Assembly: GCF_004519295.1 (NCBI RefSeq)
Contig: NZ_SOZH01000006.1
Span: 124,001-188,000, forward strand
Length of the DNA: 64,000 bases
Reading direction: 5' to 3'
From: Cellulosimicrobium funkei
GTDB lineage: Bacteria; Actinomycetota; Actinomycetes; Actinomycetales; Cellulomonadaceae
Below, in pieces: positions 1 to 9,489 of this stretch. The notes beneath the pieces are model-generated. The model saw only the letters and a program-made list of their open reading frames with translations, was not told the DNA's origin and searched no databases. The position numbers and the translations under genes are program-made. Numbering within the stretch: the first letter of the stretch is position 1; each line of letters begins with the position of its first letter.

Positions 1-340
1 CGAGCGCCAGGACGGTGCCCACCGCGACCCCGACACCCGTCGGGACGCCGACGCCGCCGAGCATGGTGCCGAGCGACTGCCCGATGAGGGGCTCGGCCAC
101 GTAGCCGACGAGCAGGCCCGTCACCGTGATGCCGAGCTGCGCGCCGGACAGGACGAAGGAGGTGCGCCGGGTCACGGCGAGCGCGCGCCGGGCCGACTCG
201 TCGCCGGCCTCCGCCTTGGCCCCCAGCCGGGAGCGGTCGACGGTCATGTAGGCGAACTCCTGCGCGACGAAGTAGGCCGTCGCCGCCGTGATCGCGAGGA
301 CCACGAGGAGCCCGAGGAGGAGGGAGAGGAAGGTCGTCAT
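1..340 (-). CDS. CNNM/HlyC-CorC family transporter, N-terminal part
   Basis: The first 113 residues of a gene that runs off the left edge of the window. It opens with a hydrophobic segment (about residues 3-25) followed by YFVAQEFAYMTVDRSRL, the pattern typical of the DUF21/CNNM membrane domain of the CorC/HlyC family (small helix, then AEF-like and DRSRL motifs). A second hydrophobic stretch with GAQLGITVTGLLVGY follows, also typical. Such proteins are inner-membrane transporters linked to magnesium or cobalt homeostasis, usually with CBS domains downstream that cannot be seen here. The ATG at 340 is the only plausible start before the divergent ddl gene. Family confident; substrate unknown. 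Confidence 0.8.
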   Translation of the reverse strand, partial: MTTFLSLLLGLLVVLAITAATAYFVAQEFAYMTVDRSRLGAKAEAGDESARRALAVTRRTSFVLSGAQLGITVTGLLVGYVAEPLIGQSLGTMLGGVGVPTGVGVAVGTVLAL

Positions 341-556
341 CGTGCCCGCACCGCCCTGCGGTCGACGGGGACGCGTGGGTGCGTCCGCTCGCTGCCGGGG
401 CCGGTGCGGCCGGGACTATGGTCGGGGTCGTCGGCCGCGGGGGCCTCGAGAGTCGTGTCTTCCACGGCACTCCCAACGCCGGAGACTCCCGGATCGTTCC
501 CGGGATCTCGCCGAGATCTCGCACCGGCGCGCGTCCGCGCGCGAGCAGGCGTCCGG

Positions 557-562
557 TAGGGT
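557..562 (+). promoter_or_regulatory. -10 box of ddl, near-leaderless
   Basis: TAGGGT lies 8 nt before the ddl ATG and there is no purine-rich ribosome binding site between them. A transcript starting about 7 nt after this box would have essentially no leader. The spacing is 2 nt longer than in the other cases in this window. Confidence 0.4.
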
Positions 563-570
563 CGTCGGCG

Positions 571-1740
<1,170 letters not shown>

Positions 1741-1785
1741 CCGCGCGGGCGGCGGGCCGGAGGCAGGCCCGGGACGGGCAGCGGC

Positions 1786-2337
1786 TCAGCCGACGTCGCC
1801 CACCCCGACGCACGCGCGCGTCTGCGGGACCTCCATGACGGCGCGGCCCAGGTCCGCGATGAACGACGTCGAGTGCCCCTCCGTCACGGCGGGCGGGACG
1901 ACGACCTGCACCGCGGGGTCGCGCCCGTAGGTGGTGAACGTCCACGTGCCCTCGTCCTCGACGACGAGCCAGTCGACGCTGCCCCCCTCGGACACGACGC
2001 TCTGGCACGCCGTCGTCGTGGGCCCGGGCACCTCGACGCCGCACCGCAGCGTCACCGCGGCGCCCGGCTCGCCCCAGGCGGCCGTGGCCTGGCTCGTCGT
2101 GCCGACCTTCGGTAGGTCCTCGCCCAGCGAGTCGGGCAGCGCGAGCACGACGTCCGCGCACAGCGGGTTCTGGGCGTCGTCCGCCACGGGGACGCCGATG
2201 CGCGGCGCGCAGGCGGCGGTCGCGGCCACGACGCCCAGGAGCGCGGGGACGGCCAGGGCGCGGACGAGCCGGCGCCGGGACGGCCGGGACGACCCGGGGC
2301 GGGCGGAGGGGGAGCGGGGAGGGACGACGTCGAGCAC
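1786..2337 (-). CDS. DUF3515 family lipoprotein-like protein
   Basis: A 183-residue protein with a basic, Arg-rich N-terminus, a hydrophobic helix (ALAVPALLGVVAATAACAP) and a Cys directly after it, which looks like a lipobox (TAAC), so it is probably anchored outside the membrane. The rest (RIGVP...NPLCADVVLALPDSL, then WGEPGAAVTLRCGVE and WLVVEDE) matches the DUF3515 family, which actinobacteria commonly keep between ddl and thiL. Function unknown. The GTG start lies 6 nt after a TACGGT box, so it is probably leaderless. It is convergent with ddl and divergent from thiL. Confidence 0.8.
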   Translation of the reverse strand: MLDVVPPRSPSARPGSSRPSRRRLVRALAVPALLGVVAATAACAPRIGVPVADDAQNPLCADVVLALPDSLGEDLPKVGTTSQATAAWGEPGAAVTLRCGVEVPGPTTTACQSVVSEGGSVDWLVVEDEGTWTFTTYGRDPAVQVVVPPAVTEGHSTSFIADLGRAVMEVPQTRACVGVGDVG

Positions 2338-2343
2338 GCGACC

Positions 2344-2349
2344 ACCGTA
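2344..2349 (-). promoter_or_regulatory. -10 box of the DUF3515 gene (leaderless)
   Basis: TACGGT on the minus strand, exactly 6 nt before the GTG start, with no Shine-Dalgarno sequence. It lies about 40 bp from the equally spaced box of divergent thiL. Confidence 0.6.
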
Positions 2350-2389
2350 GCGGCCCGCGACGGGTGCCCGTGACCGCCCGGGCGGCGAC

Positions 2390-2395
2390 TAGGGT
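2390..2395 (+). promoter_or_regulatory. -10 box of thiL (leaderless)
   Basis: TAGGGT, 6 nt before the thiL GTG at 2402 and no ribosome binding site. No convincing -35 hexamer is seen. Confidence 0.6.
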
Positions 2396-2401
2396 GGCCG
2401 C

Positions 2402-3394
2402 GTGAGCGAGACGCCCCTGCTGGTCCGCGACGTGCCCGAGGAGGCGCTCCTCGCCCGGATCTTCCCCCTGCTGCCCACGGCCCCCTCGACGCTCGTCGGG
2501 CCGGGGGACGACTGCGCGGTCGTCGCCGCGCCCGACGGCCGCTACGTCGTGTCCACCGACGTCCTCGTCGAGGACCGGCACTTCCGCCGGCGCTGGTCGA
2601 CGGGCTACGACGTCGGCCGCCGCGCCGCCGTGCAGAACCTCGCCGACGTCGTATCCATGGGCGCGCGCCCCGCGGCGCTCGTCGTCTCGCTCGTCATGCC
2701 GGGCGACCTGCCGGTCGACTGGGTCACCGGGTTCGCGCGCGGGCTGGCCGACGCGTGCACCCCGCTCGGTGCCGCGGTCGTGGGCGGCGACCTGTCCGGA
2801 GGGGACCAGGTCGTGGTCGCCGTGACTGTCCACGGGGACCTGGAGGGTCGCGAGCCGGTGCTGCGGGGCGGGGCCCGGGCGGGTGACGTCGTCGCGCTCG
2901 CGGGGACGCTCGGGCGGTCCGCCGCGGGTCTCGCGCTGCTCGACGCCGGTCGCGCGGACGTCGACGACGCGCTCGTCGCCGCCTACCTGCGTCCCGACCC
3001 GCCGCTCGCCGCGGGCCCGGTCGCGGCCGACGCCGGGGCCACGGCGATGATGGACGTCTCGGACGGCCTGCTGCGGGACGCGGGGCGGGTCGCGCGGGCC
3101 AGCGGCGTCGTCGTGGACCTGGACCCGGGCGCGCTCGACGCCGACCGTGCCCGGCTGCGGGACGCGGGCGCCGCGCTCGCGGGCGAGGGCGACGGGGCGG
3201 AGCTCGTCGACGGGTGGGTCCTGTCCGGGGGAGAGGACCACGGTCTGCTCGCCACGTTCCCCGCGGCGGCACCGCTCCCGGCCGGGTTCCGGCGGCTCGG
3301 CACGGTGCGTCCCGCGGGCGACGACGGCGCGGGCGTGCGCCTGGACGGCGCGGTGCCGCGCCGGTCGTCGGGGTGGGACCACTTCCGCGCCTGA
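2402..3394 (+). CDS. thiL: thiamine-monophosphate kinase
   Basis: A 330-residue cytoplasmic kinase that phosphorylates thiamine monophosphate to the active cofactor. It shows the ThiL/PurM-type signatures in order: GPGDDCAVV near residue 37, STDVLVEDRHFRR, NLADVVSMGARP, GGDLSGGDQ, DVSDGLLRDAGR and SGGEDHGLL (about residue 275), which carry the Mg-ATP aspartates. The GTG start is fixed by the upstream -10 box and the homologous N-terminus. It stands alone on this strand, between DUF3515 and an oppositely oriented acetyltransferase; no other thiamine genes or TPP riboswitch are nearby. Confidence 0.95.
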   Translation: MSETPLLVRDVPEEALLARIFPLLPTAPSTLVGPGDDCAVVAAPDGRYVVSTDVLVEDRHFRRRWSTGYDVGRRAAVQNLADVVSMGARPAALVVSLVMPGDLPVDWVTGFARGLADACTPLGAAVVGGDLSGGDQVVVAVTVHGDLEGREPVLRGGARAGDVVALAGTLGRSAAGLALLDAGRADVDDALVAAYLRPDPPLAAGPVAADAGATAMMDVSDGLLRDAGRVARASGVVVDLDPGALDADRARLRDAGAALAGEGDGAELVDGWVLSGGEDHGLLATFPAAAPLPAGFRRLGTVRPAGDDGAGVRLDGAVPRRSSGWDHFRA

Positions 3395-3403
3395 GCGCGG
3401 GGG

Positions 3404-3925
3404 TCAGCTCCGGCGGTAGCGGACGGCGGTGAGGTCCTTGCCGCCGATGTCGTCGCGGCGCTCGACCCCGTCCGGGCTGAACCCGTGCCGACGGTAGAAC
3501 CGGCGCGCACGCTCGGCGTCCTCGAGGACCCAGAGCGTGACGGTGGTGCCGGGGCCCACCTCGCCGAGCATGGTGCGCATGAGGTCGCGCGCGACACCGC
3601 GGCCCCAGGACTCGGGGTCGAGGTAGATGGCGTAGATCTCGAGGTCCCCGGGCTCGGCATCCTCGTCGCGACCCGGGCCGAGGGTGGCGAAGCCGATGGT
3701 GCGGCCGTCGGCGTCGGCGAGCCACGTGCGCGCCCCGGCGGTGCCGAGGCTCTGGACCCAGTGCTTCTCACGCTGGTCGTGGTCGAGGGAGGCGAGGTAC
3801 TCGTCCGGCACGATGCCGGCGTACGCGCCGCGCCACGACGCGATGTGCACGGCCGCGATGGCGCGCGCGTCCGCGGGGCCGGCCGGGCGGATCGTTACCT
3901 CGCTCAGTTCCGTCACCATGAACAA
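3404..3925 (-). CDS. GNAT family N-acetyltransferase
   Basis: A 173-residue acetyltransferase of the GNAT fold. ADARAIAAVHIASWRGAYAGIVP at the N-terminus, an acyl-CoA binding segment around SWGRGVARDLM (residues about 110-120) and ARRFYRRHGFSPDG near the end are typical. The IVPDEYLASL segment resembles a subgroup common in actinobacteria whose substrates are unknown. It ends 10 bp from the end of convergent thiL. Two starts are possible, ATG at 3925 or ATG at 3919; neither has a clear ribosome binding site. The substrate cannot be inferred. Confidence 0.85.
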   Translation of the reverse strand: MFMVTELSEVTIRPAGPADARAIAAVHIASWRGAYAGIVPDEYLASLDHDQREKHWVQSLGTAGARTWLADADGRTIGFATLGPGRDEDAEPGDLEIYAIYLDPESWGRGVARDLMRTMLGEVGPGTTVTLWVLEDAERARRFYRRHGFSPDGVERRDDIGGKDLTAVRYRRS

Positions 3926-4014
3926 AGACTGCCACCCGGGCGGGGATACACCAAGCCCGTTTGTCCGGATCCTCAGGAGGTCTTCGGAGCTCGGGCGTCC
4001 GGGGCCGCAGACGA

Positions 4015-4051
4015 CGAGAGCGCCCGCCGGGGACCGGCGGGCGCTCTCGTG
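4015..4051 (-). terminator. hairpin terminator downstream of rpmB
   Basis: A perfect 17-bp GC-rich stem (arms 4015-4031 and 4035-4051) closed by the loop GGA, 15 bp after the rpmB stop codon. There is no strong T-tract, as is usual for actinobacterial terminators. Confidence 0.75.
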
Positions 4052-4066
4052 GAGGAGTCGCGCGAC

Positions 4067-4258
4067 TCAGGCGGGGCGGGTGACCTTGCCGGCCTTGAGG
4101 CACGAGGTGCACACGTTGAGGCGCTTGGGCGTCCCCGCGACCACGGCGCGCACGCGCTGGATGTTCGGGTTCCAGCGGCGCTTCGTGCGGATGTGGGAGT
4201 GCGAGATGCTGTGCCCGAAGCCCGGGCCCTTGCCGCAGACGTCGCAGTTGGCAGCCAC
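4067..4258 (-). CDS. rpmB: 50S ribosomal protein L28
   Basis: A 63-residue L28 with the motif GHSISHSHIRTKRRWNPNIQ and two zinc-type pairs, CDVC near residue 5 and CTSC near residue 50, so this is the zinc-binding (C+) form. The GTG start (VAANCDVCG) is preceded by AGGAG with good spacing. It is transcribed alone, divergent from the DAK2 gene. Zinc-containing L28 copies can be replaced by zinc-free paralogues under zinc starvation in this phylum; no paralogue is in the window. Confidence 0.97.
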   Translation of the reverse strand: MAANCDVCGKGPGFGHSISHSHIRTKRRWNPNIQRVRAVVAGTPKRLNVCTSCLKAGKVTRPA

Positions 4259-4393
4259 GGTTTCTCCTGATCGTCGTGCACGTCGCGCACGCAGCGGCGA
4301 CGTCCTGAATGGTCTGTAGGGTGTCCGGCCCGGTGTTCCTCGGCGGCTCCTCGACGACGTCGAGGGCGCGCGAAGCACCCGGGCAACCTCGTC

Positions 4394-4423
4394 AGGGTAG
4401 CCGATCCGAGGCCCTCAGCTCAA
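4394..4423 (-). promoter_or_regulatory. rpmB promoter
   Basis: TTGAGC (4418-4423) and TACCCT (4394-4399) on the minus strand with an 18-bp spacer, a good vegetative promoter. It implies a leader of about 125 nt before rpmB. The leader contains a perfect palindrome at 4349-4365 (8-bp arms around one base). The 319-bp gap 4259-4577 holds this promoter, the leader and, on the plus strand, a TACCGT box near 4494. Confidence 0.6.
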
Positions 4424-4493
4424 ACCGGGTCCGCGTCGCACGGATCACGTCGGACCCGGGGCGGCTCGCCCCACGACCGGGGGCCGGGTTGAC

Positions 4494-4499
4494 TACCGT
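4494..4499 (+). promoter_or_regulatory. possible -10 box for the DAK2-recG transcript
   Basis: TACCGT about 80 bp before the DAK2 gene. Transcription would begin near 4506 and give a leader of roughly 70 nt. No convincing -35 hexamer at normal spacing. Confidence 0.3.
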
Positions 4500-4577
4500 G
4501 GTCCCGACGACCGCCGGGTCGTCCGACCCGCCGCGCGCGGCCGGGCCGTCCCCCAGCGTACGAGGAGCCGTCCCGAC

Positions 4578-6413
4578 GTGAGCCCAGGAGCCGACGTGGT
4601 CGACGCCGCCGTCGTCGTCGCGTGGGGTCGTGGTGGTGTCCACGCCCTCGCCCAGGCGCGCGCGTCGCTCGACCGCGTGAACGTCTTCCCCGTGGCCGAC
4701 GCGGACACCGGCACGAACATGTACCTCACGCTGCTCGACGCCGTGCGGGCGCTGCCCGCGGGCACGGCGGACACCGCGGGCTCAGCGGGCGGGGCGGGCG
4801 ACGTCCTCGTGCGTCTCGCGCGCGGGGCGCTCGTCGGCGCGCGCGGCAACTCCGGCGTCATCCTCAGCGAGTACCTGCGCGGGCTCGCGCTCGAGCTCGC
4901 CGAGCACCGGACGGTCTCGGGGGCGGCGCTCGCCGTCGGCCTGGACCGCGCCGCGCGCAAGGCCCGGGGCGCCGTCGCACGCCCGGCGCCGGGCACGATC
5001 CTCACCGCGGCGGACGCGGCGGCCCGCGCGGCCGCGGACGTGGTCACGGACGGCGACCCCTCGCCCGGTGCCGTCGCCGCGGCGGCGCGGGACGGCGCCC
5101 GCGCGGCGGCGCTGCGCAGCACCGACGAGCTCGACGCGCTAGCACGGGCACAGGTGCTCGACGCCGGGGCCCTCGGCCTCGTGCTCGTGCTCGGCGCGCT
5201 CGTCGCGGCGCTCGACGAGCGGACCGGCGGATCGGGCCGCACGCAGATCGACGAGCCGGGCCGCGGGCTCGTCGACGCGCGCCTCGACGAGCCCGGCGCG
5301 GTACCGGGGACCCCCGCGCCGGTCGTGTCGGAGGTGCTGGGCATGATGTCCGGCATGACGCCGGTCACCGGGTCGTCCCCGGGGGCGGCGTCGGGGACCG
5401 AGGCCGCGCACGAGGGGGGCGAGTTCGAGGTGATGTACGTGGTCGACCTGCCGGGCGGTGCCCTCCGCGACGCCGCGGGCGCGTCGACGGGACCGGGGGA
5501 GCGGCTGCGGTCCGACCTGTCCCGGATCGGGGACTCCGTCGTGGTCGTCGGCGGCGCGGGCGAGGACGGGTCGGGGCTCTGGCAGGCGCACGTCCACACC
5601 GACGACCCGATGGCCGCGGTCGTCGCCGGGCGGGCGGTGCTCGCCGACGCCCAGGGCCGCGCCTCGCGGGAGGGAGCAGGAGCGCTCGTCGCGCTGCGGC
5701 AGGTCCGCGTGCGCCACCTGCCGGGCGCGCACGGGCACGGTCACCGAGCGCAAGCGGGCGGCACCACGGCGGACCGTGCCCCGTCCGACGAGCCGGGGCT
5801 CGTCGCGGTGACCAGTGCACCAGGGCTCGTCGCGGACCTCGCGCGCGCGGGCGCCGTCGTGCTCCTGCGCGACGAGCCCGGTGCGCCCGACCTCGCGGCG
5901 CTGCACCGCGTCGCCGTCGACGCGCGCGCGGCGCACGTCGTGGTGCTGCCCGGCGGCGACCTCTCCGAGCAGGACGTCGCGACGCTCCGCGCAGCCCTGC
6001 GCGAGGACGGCGTCGAGTCGCTCGAGGTGCTCCCGGCCCCGACGGACCTGCACGTGACGGTCGCGCTCGCCGCCGCCCAGCTGGTCGACGGCCCCGGACG
6101 CGTGGACGCCGTGCGGTCCGCGCTCGCCACGGTGCGCACCTCCCGGGCGTCGGCGGCCGGGACGGACGGCCCCGAGGTCGCGCGCCGGCTCGTCGGGCTG
6201 CTGGAGAGCCTGCTCGAGCGTCCCGCCGAGGTCGTCACGGTCCTCGCGGACGACGACGTCCCCCTCCCGGCGCTCGACGCGCTCGCCCCCGCGGCCGCCC
6301 GGTCCGGGGCCGAGCTCGTGCTCCTGCGCTCGGGCCGGGACGGCGGCACCGTCGCGCTCGCCGTGGAGGGCGCCGTCGTCCACCACGGCACGGACGAGGT
6401 GGTGGGCGCATGA
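4578..6413 (+). CDS. DAK2/DhaL domain protein, FakA-like
   Basis: A 611-residue protein whose N-terminal DhaL/DAK2 domain (about residues 10-190) contains NVFPVADADTGTNMYLTLLDAV, the aspartate-rich nucleotide and Mg site, and GARGNSGVILSEYLRG. A middle domain has FEVMYVVDL and a DSVVVVGG...VHTDDP segment like the YloV/FakA family, which phosphorylates fatty acids bound to DegV-type FakB proteins in firmicutes. By family, it probably acts in lipid or exogenous fatty-acid metabolism; this is inference. Linkers are rich in Gly, Ala and Asp, so it is longer than most homologues. A second GTG at 4596, 5 nt after AGGAG, is an equally good start. It is coupled to recG by ATGA overlap. Confidence 0.85.
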   Translation: MSPGADVVDAAVVVAWGRGGVHALAQARASLDRVNVFPVADADTGTNMYLTLLDAVRALPAGTADTAGSAGGAGDVLVRLARGALVGARGNSGVILSEYLRGLALELAEHRTVSGAALAVGLDRAARKARGAVARPAPGTILTAADAAARAAADVVTDGDPSPGAVAAAARDGARAAALRSTDELDALARAQVLDAGALGLVLVLGALVAALDERTGGSGRTQIDEPGRGLVDARLDEPGAVPGTPAPVVSEVLGMMSGMTPVTGSSPGAASGTEAAHEGGEFEVMYVVDLPGGALRDAAGASTGPGERLRSDLSRIGDSVVVVGGAGEDGSGLWQAHVHTDDPMAAVVAGRAVLADAQGRASREGAGALVALRQVRVRHLPGAHGHGHRAQAGGTTADRAPSDEPGLVAVTSAPGLVADLARAGAVVLLRDEPGAPDLAALHRVAVDARAAHVVVLPGGDLSEQDVATLRAALREDGVESLEVLPAPTDLHVTVALAAAQLVDGPGRVDAVRSALATVRTSRASAAGTDGPEVARRLVGLLESLLERPAEVVTVLADDDVPLPALDALAPAAARSGAELVLLRSGRDGGTVALAVEGAVVHHGTDEVVGA

Positions 6414-8668
6414 CGGACCGGCTGGCCGAGCCGCTGACCCGCGCCGTCGGGACGCGCAGCGCGGGGCCGCTCGCGAAGCTCGGCCTCGAGACGGTGGGCG
6501 ACCTGCTGCGCCACTACCCGCGCCGCTACGGTGATCCCGGCCGGCTCACGGACCTCGGTGGGCTCGCCCTCGGCGAGCACGTGACGATCGTCGCCCAGGT
6601 CCGCAGCGCGACCGTCCGGCGCATGCGCAACCGCGCGGGCGCCATCCTCGAGGCGATCGTGACGGACGGCCCGCAGCAGCTCTCCCTCACGTTCTTCGCC
6701 AAGAGCCCCAACGTGCTGCGCTACCACGAGCAGCGGCTCGCGCCGGGGCGGCACGGCCTGTTCACGGGCGTCGTCGGCCTCTACCGGGGCACGCGCCAGC
6801 TCACGCACCCCGACTACAAGATCATCGGCATGGACGACGACGCCGAGGACGCCGAGAGCGCCGTCCTCGAGGCGAGCAGGCCCATCCCCATCTACCCCGC
6901 GAGCGGGAGCATCCCGAGCTGGAAGATCCAGCCCGCCGTGCGGACCGTCCTCGACCCGCTGCGCGAGGAGGACGTCCCCGACCCGCTGCCCGACGCCGTC
7001 CGCGAGAGGCGCGGGCTCGGTACCCGGCTCGAGGCGCTGCGCGACGTCCACGAGCCGTACGACGAGAAGCAGTGGCGGCGCGGTCGCGACCGGCTGCGGT
7101 ACGAGGAGGCGTTCGTCCTCCAGGCCGCGCTCGCGCAGCGGCGCGCGCGGGCCGCCGCCGAGCCCGCGACCGCCCGCCCGCCCCGGCCGGAGGGCGAGCC
7201 GGGCATCCTCGCGGACTTCGACGCGGCGCTGCCGTTCACGCTCACGCAGGGACAGCGCGAGGTGGGCCGGGAGATCGCCGCCGACCTCGCGCTCGCGCGC
7301 CCCATGCAGCGGCTCCTCCAGGGCGAGGTCGGCTCTGGCAAGACCGTCGTCGCGCTGCGCGCGATGCTCCAGGTGATCGACGCCGGCGGCCAGGCGGCGC
7401 TCCTCGCGCCCACCGAGGTGCTCGCCGCGCAGCACGCGCGGACCCTGCGGGCGCTCCTCGGGCCGCTCGCCGAGGGCGGGTTCCTCGGGGGCGGCGAGCA
7501 CGGGACGCGCGTCGCGCTCCTCACCGGGTCGCTCGGTGCCGCCGCGCGCAAGGAGGCCCTGCTCGACGCCGCGAGCGGCGCGGCGGGGATCGTCGTGGGC
7601 ACGCACGCGCTGCTCTCCGAGAACGTGCAGTTCGCCGACCTCGGGCTCGTGGTCGTCGACGAGCAGCACCGGTTCGGCGTCGAGCAGCGCGACGCGCTGC
7701 GAGCGAAGGCGCGCACCTCCCCGCACCTGCTGGTCATGACGGCGACGCCGATCCCGCGCACTGTCGCGATGACCGTGTTCGGCGACCTCGAGACGTCGTC
7801 GCTCACGGAGATCCCCGCCGGGCGGTCGGGCATCACGACGCACGTCGTGCCCGCCGGGAACCCCACCTGGATGGAGCGGACGTGGGCACGCGTGCGCGAG
7901 GAGGTCGACGCCGGCCACCGCGCGTACGTGGTGTGCGCCCGCATCCACCCGGACGAGCCGGACGCCGACGCGGGCGGGACGGGGGACGACGACTTCGACG
8001 ACGTCCCGGACTTCCTGCTCGACCCCGAGGCGCCCGACGCCGTCGAGCGGCCGCCGCTGCGCGCCGTGCTGGAGGTCGCGGAGGAGCTGCGCGCCCACCC
8101 GCGGCTCGCCGGGCTGACGGTCGGCGTGCTGCACGGCCAGATGCCGCCTGCCGAGAAGGACGCCGTGATGGCCGACTTCGCGTCGGGAGCCGTCCAGGTG
8201 CTCGTCTCCACGACGGTCGTCGAGGTCGGCGTCGACGTCCCGGAGGCCACGGCGATGGTCGTGCTCGACGCGGACCGGTTCGGCATCTCCCAGCTCCACC
8301 AGCTCCGCGGACGCGTCGGCCGCGGGTCGGCCGCCGGGCTGTGCCTGCTCGTGTCGACCGCGCAGCCGGGCACGCCCGCCGCGACGCGCGTCGAGACGCT
8401 CGCGCGCACGACGGACGGGTTCGAGCTCGCCACCGTCGACCTCGAGCTGCGCAGCGAGGGCGACGTCCTGGGTGCCGCCCAGTCGGGGCGTGCGAGCTCC
8501 CTGCGGCTCCTGCGCGTCGTCAAGGACGCGGACGTCATCGAGACCGCGCGGGCGGACGCGGCAGAGGTCGTCGCGCAGGACCCGGACCTCGCGGACCACC
8601 CGGCGCTCGCTGCCGCGATCCGCGAGCAGCTCGACCCCGAGCGCGAGGAGTTCCTCGAGCGTGCGTGA
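6410..8668 (+). CDS. recG: ATP-dependent DNA helicase RecG
   Basis: A 752-residue helicase that remodels stalled forks and Holliday junctions. The N-terminal wedge/OB region (HYPRRYGDP, about residues 40-150) is followed by the SF2 motor: Walker A QGEVGSGKTVVALRAML near residue 305, DEQH box VVVDEQHRFGVEQ, TATPIPRTVAMT, then the second lobe with STTVVEVGVDVPEA and QLRGRVGRG. A Gly/Asp-rich insert (HPDEPDADAGGTGDDDF) sits between the lobes. The ATG overlaps the stop of the DAK2 gene (ATGA), so translation is probably coupled. Confidence 0.97.
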   Translation: MTDRLAEPLTRAVGTRSAGPLAKLGLETVGDLLRHYPRRYGDPGRLTDLGGLALGEHVTIVAQVRSATVRRMRNRAGAILEAIVTDGPQQLSLTFFAKSPNVLRYHEQRLAPGRHGLFTGVVGLYRGTRQLTHPDYKIIGMDDDAEDAESAVLEASRPIPIYPASGSIPSWKIQPAVRTVLDPLREEDVPDPLPDAVRERRGLGTRLEALRDVHEPYDEKQWRRGRDRLRYEEAFVLQAALAQRRARAAAEPATARPPRPEGEPGILADFDAALPFTLTQGQREVGREIAADLALARPMQRLLQGEVGSGKTVVALRAMLQVIDAGGQAALLAPTEVLAAQHARTLRALLGPLAEGGFLGGGEHGTRVALLTGSLGAAARKEALLDAASGAAGIVVGTHALLSENVQFADLGLVVVDEQHRFGVEQRDALRAKARTSPHLLVMTATPIPRTVAMTVFGDLETSSLTEIPAGRSGITTHVVPAGNPTWMERTWARVREEVDAGHRAYVVCARIHPDEPDADAGGTGDDDFDDVPDFLLDPEAPDAVERPPLRAVLEVAEELRAHPRLAGLTVGVLHGQMPPAEKDAVMADFASGAVQVLVSTTVVEVGVDVPEATAMVVLDADRFGISQLHQLRGRVGRGSAAGLCLLVSTAQPGTPAATRVETLARTTDGFELATVDLELRSEGDVLGAAQSGRASSLRLLRVVKDADVIETARADAAEVVAQDPDLADHPALAAAIREQLDPEREEFLERA

Positions 8669-8692
8669 CGGCGGGGCGCCGCGGCGTCTGCG

Positions 8693-8698
8693 TAGGGT
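8693..8698 (+). promoter_or_regulatory. -10 box of rsmD (leaderless)
   Basis: TAGGGT, 6 nt before the GTG at 8705, without a Shine-Dalgarno sequence. Confidence 0.6.
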
Positions 8699-8704
8699 GG
8701 GCGC

Positions 8705-9349
8705 GTGACGAGGATCGTGGCGGGAACAGTCGGTGGGCGCACGCTGCAGGTCCCGCCCCGCGGCACGCGACCGACGAGCGAGCGCGTGCGGGAGGCGATC
8801 TTCTCCCGGCTCGAGCACCTCGGCGTGGTCGACGACGCGCGCGTCCTCGACCTCTACGCGGGCTCCGGCGCGCTCGGCCTCGAGGCGGCGAGCCGCGGCG
8901 CGGCCGACGTCACGCTCGTCGACTCCGCGCGGGTCGCGGCCGACGTCGCACGACGCAACGTCGCCGCCCTCGGCCTGTCGAACGTGCACGTCGTCGCGCA
9001 GCCGGCCGAGGCGTTCGTCGCGGGCGTGGCGGCGGCCGCGGCGCAGCGGTCGGCGGCCGGGGACGCGGCCGGAGCGGCCGGTGCGTCGTCCCGGGGGCGT
9101 GCGGGCCACGGCCCCTTCCACCTCGTGCTCGTGGACCCGCCCTACGACGTGACGGCCGAGGCGCTCGAGCGCGTCCTCGCGCACCTCGCCGTGCCCGGCG
9201 TGCTGGACCCGGCCGCCGTCGTCGTCGTCGAGCGCTCGACGCGCACGCCCGAGCCGACGTGGCCCGCCGGCTGGGAGCTCGTCGCGCACAAGGACTACGG
9301 CGAGACCGCGGTGTTCTTCGTCGGCCCGCAGCTCCCCGACGACGCATAG
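8705..9349 (+). CDS. rsmD: 16S rRNA (guanine(966)-N(2))-methyltransferase
   Basis: A 214-residue methyltransferase. RIVAGTVGGRTLQVP at the start, RPTSERVREAIFSRLEH, the SAM-binding LDLYAGSGALGLEAASRGA (about residues 47-65) and the catalytic VDPPYD near residue 143 are diagnostic of RsmD, which modifies G966 of 16S rRNA in the small subunit. An Ala/Gly-rich stretch (about residues 110-130) lengthens it slightly. The GTG start follows a leaderless-type -10 box. It follows recG and precedes an oppositely oriented acetyltransferase. Confidence 0.93.
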   Translation: MTRIVAGTVGGRTLQVPPRGTRPTSERVREAIFSRLEHLGVVDDARVLDLYAGSGALGLEAASRGAADVTLVDSARVAADVARRNVAALGLSNVHVVAQPAEAFVAGVAAAAAQRSAAGDAAGAAGASSRGRAGHGPFHLVLVDPPYDVTAEALERVLAHLAVPGVLDPAAVVVVERSTRTPEPTWPAGWELVAHKDYGETAVFFVGPQLPDDA

Positions 9350-9489
9350 CCCGCCGCCCACCCGTATCCGGCCCCACGTCCCCGTCGACAAGGTGGTTCT
9401 GGCTCGTCCGGGTCGGTTGACGCACCCAGACCGCCTGCTCGGCCTGCCGGGACTGCCTGGTCGGTGGGGGCGTCCGCGGGACCGGGGGG

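Noticed and set aside
2300-2401. TPP riboswitch upstream of thiL
   Set aside because: Only about 60 bp lie between the starts and none of the conserved TPP core is present.
4622-6409. Long in-frame N-terminal extension of recG
   Set aside because: The region encodes the DAK2 protein in another frame and the extension is Arg-rich nonsense; RecG homology begins at the ATG at 6410.
9350-9489. Possible small gene or element after rsmD
   Set aside because: No frame with start signal, no clear palindrome; probably just a spacer between convergent genes.
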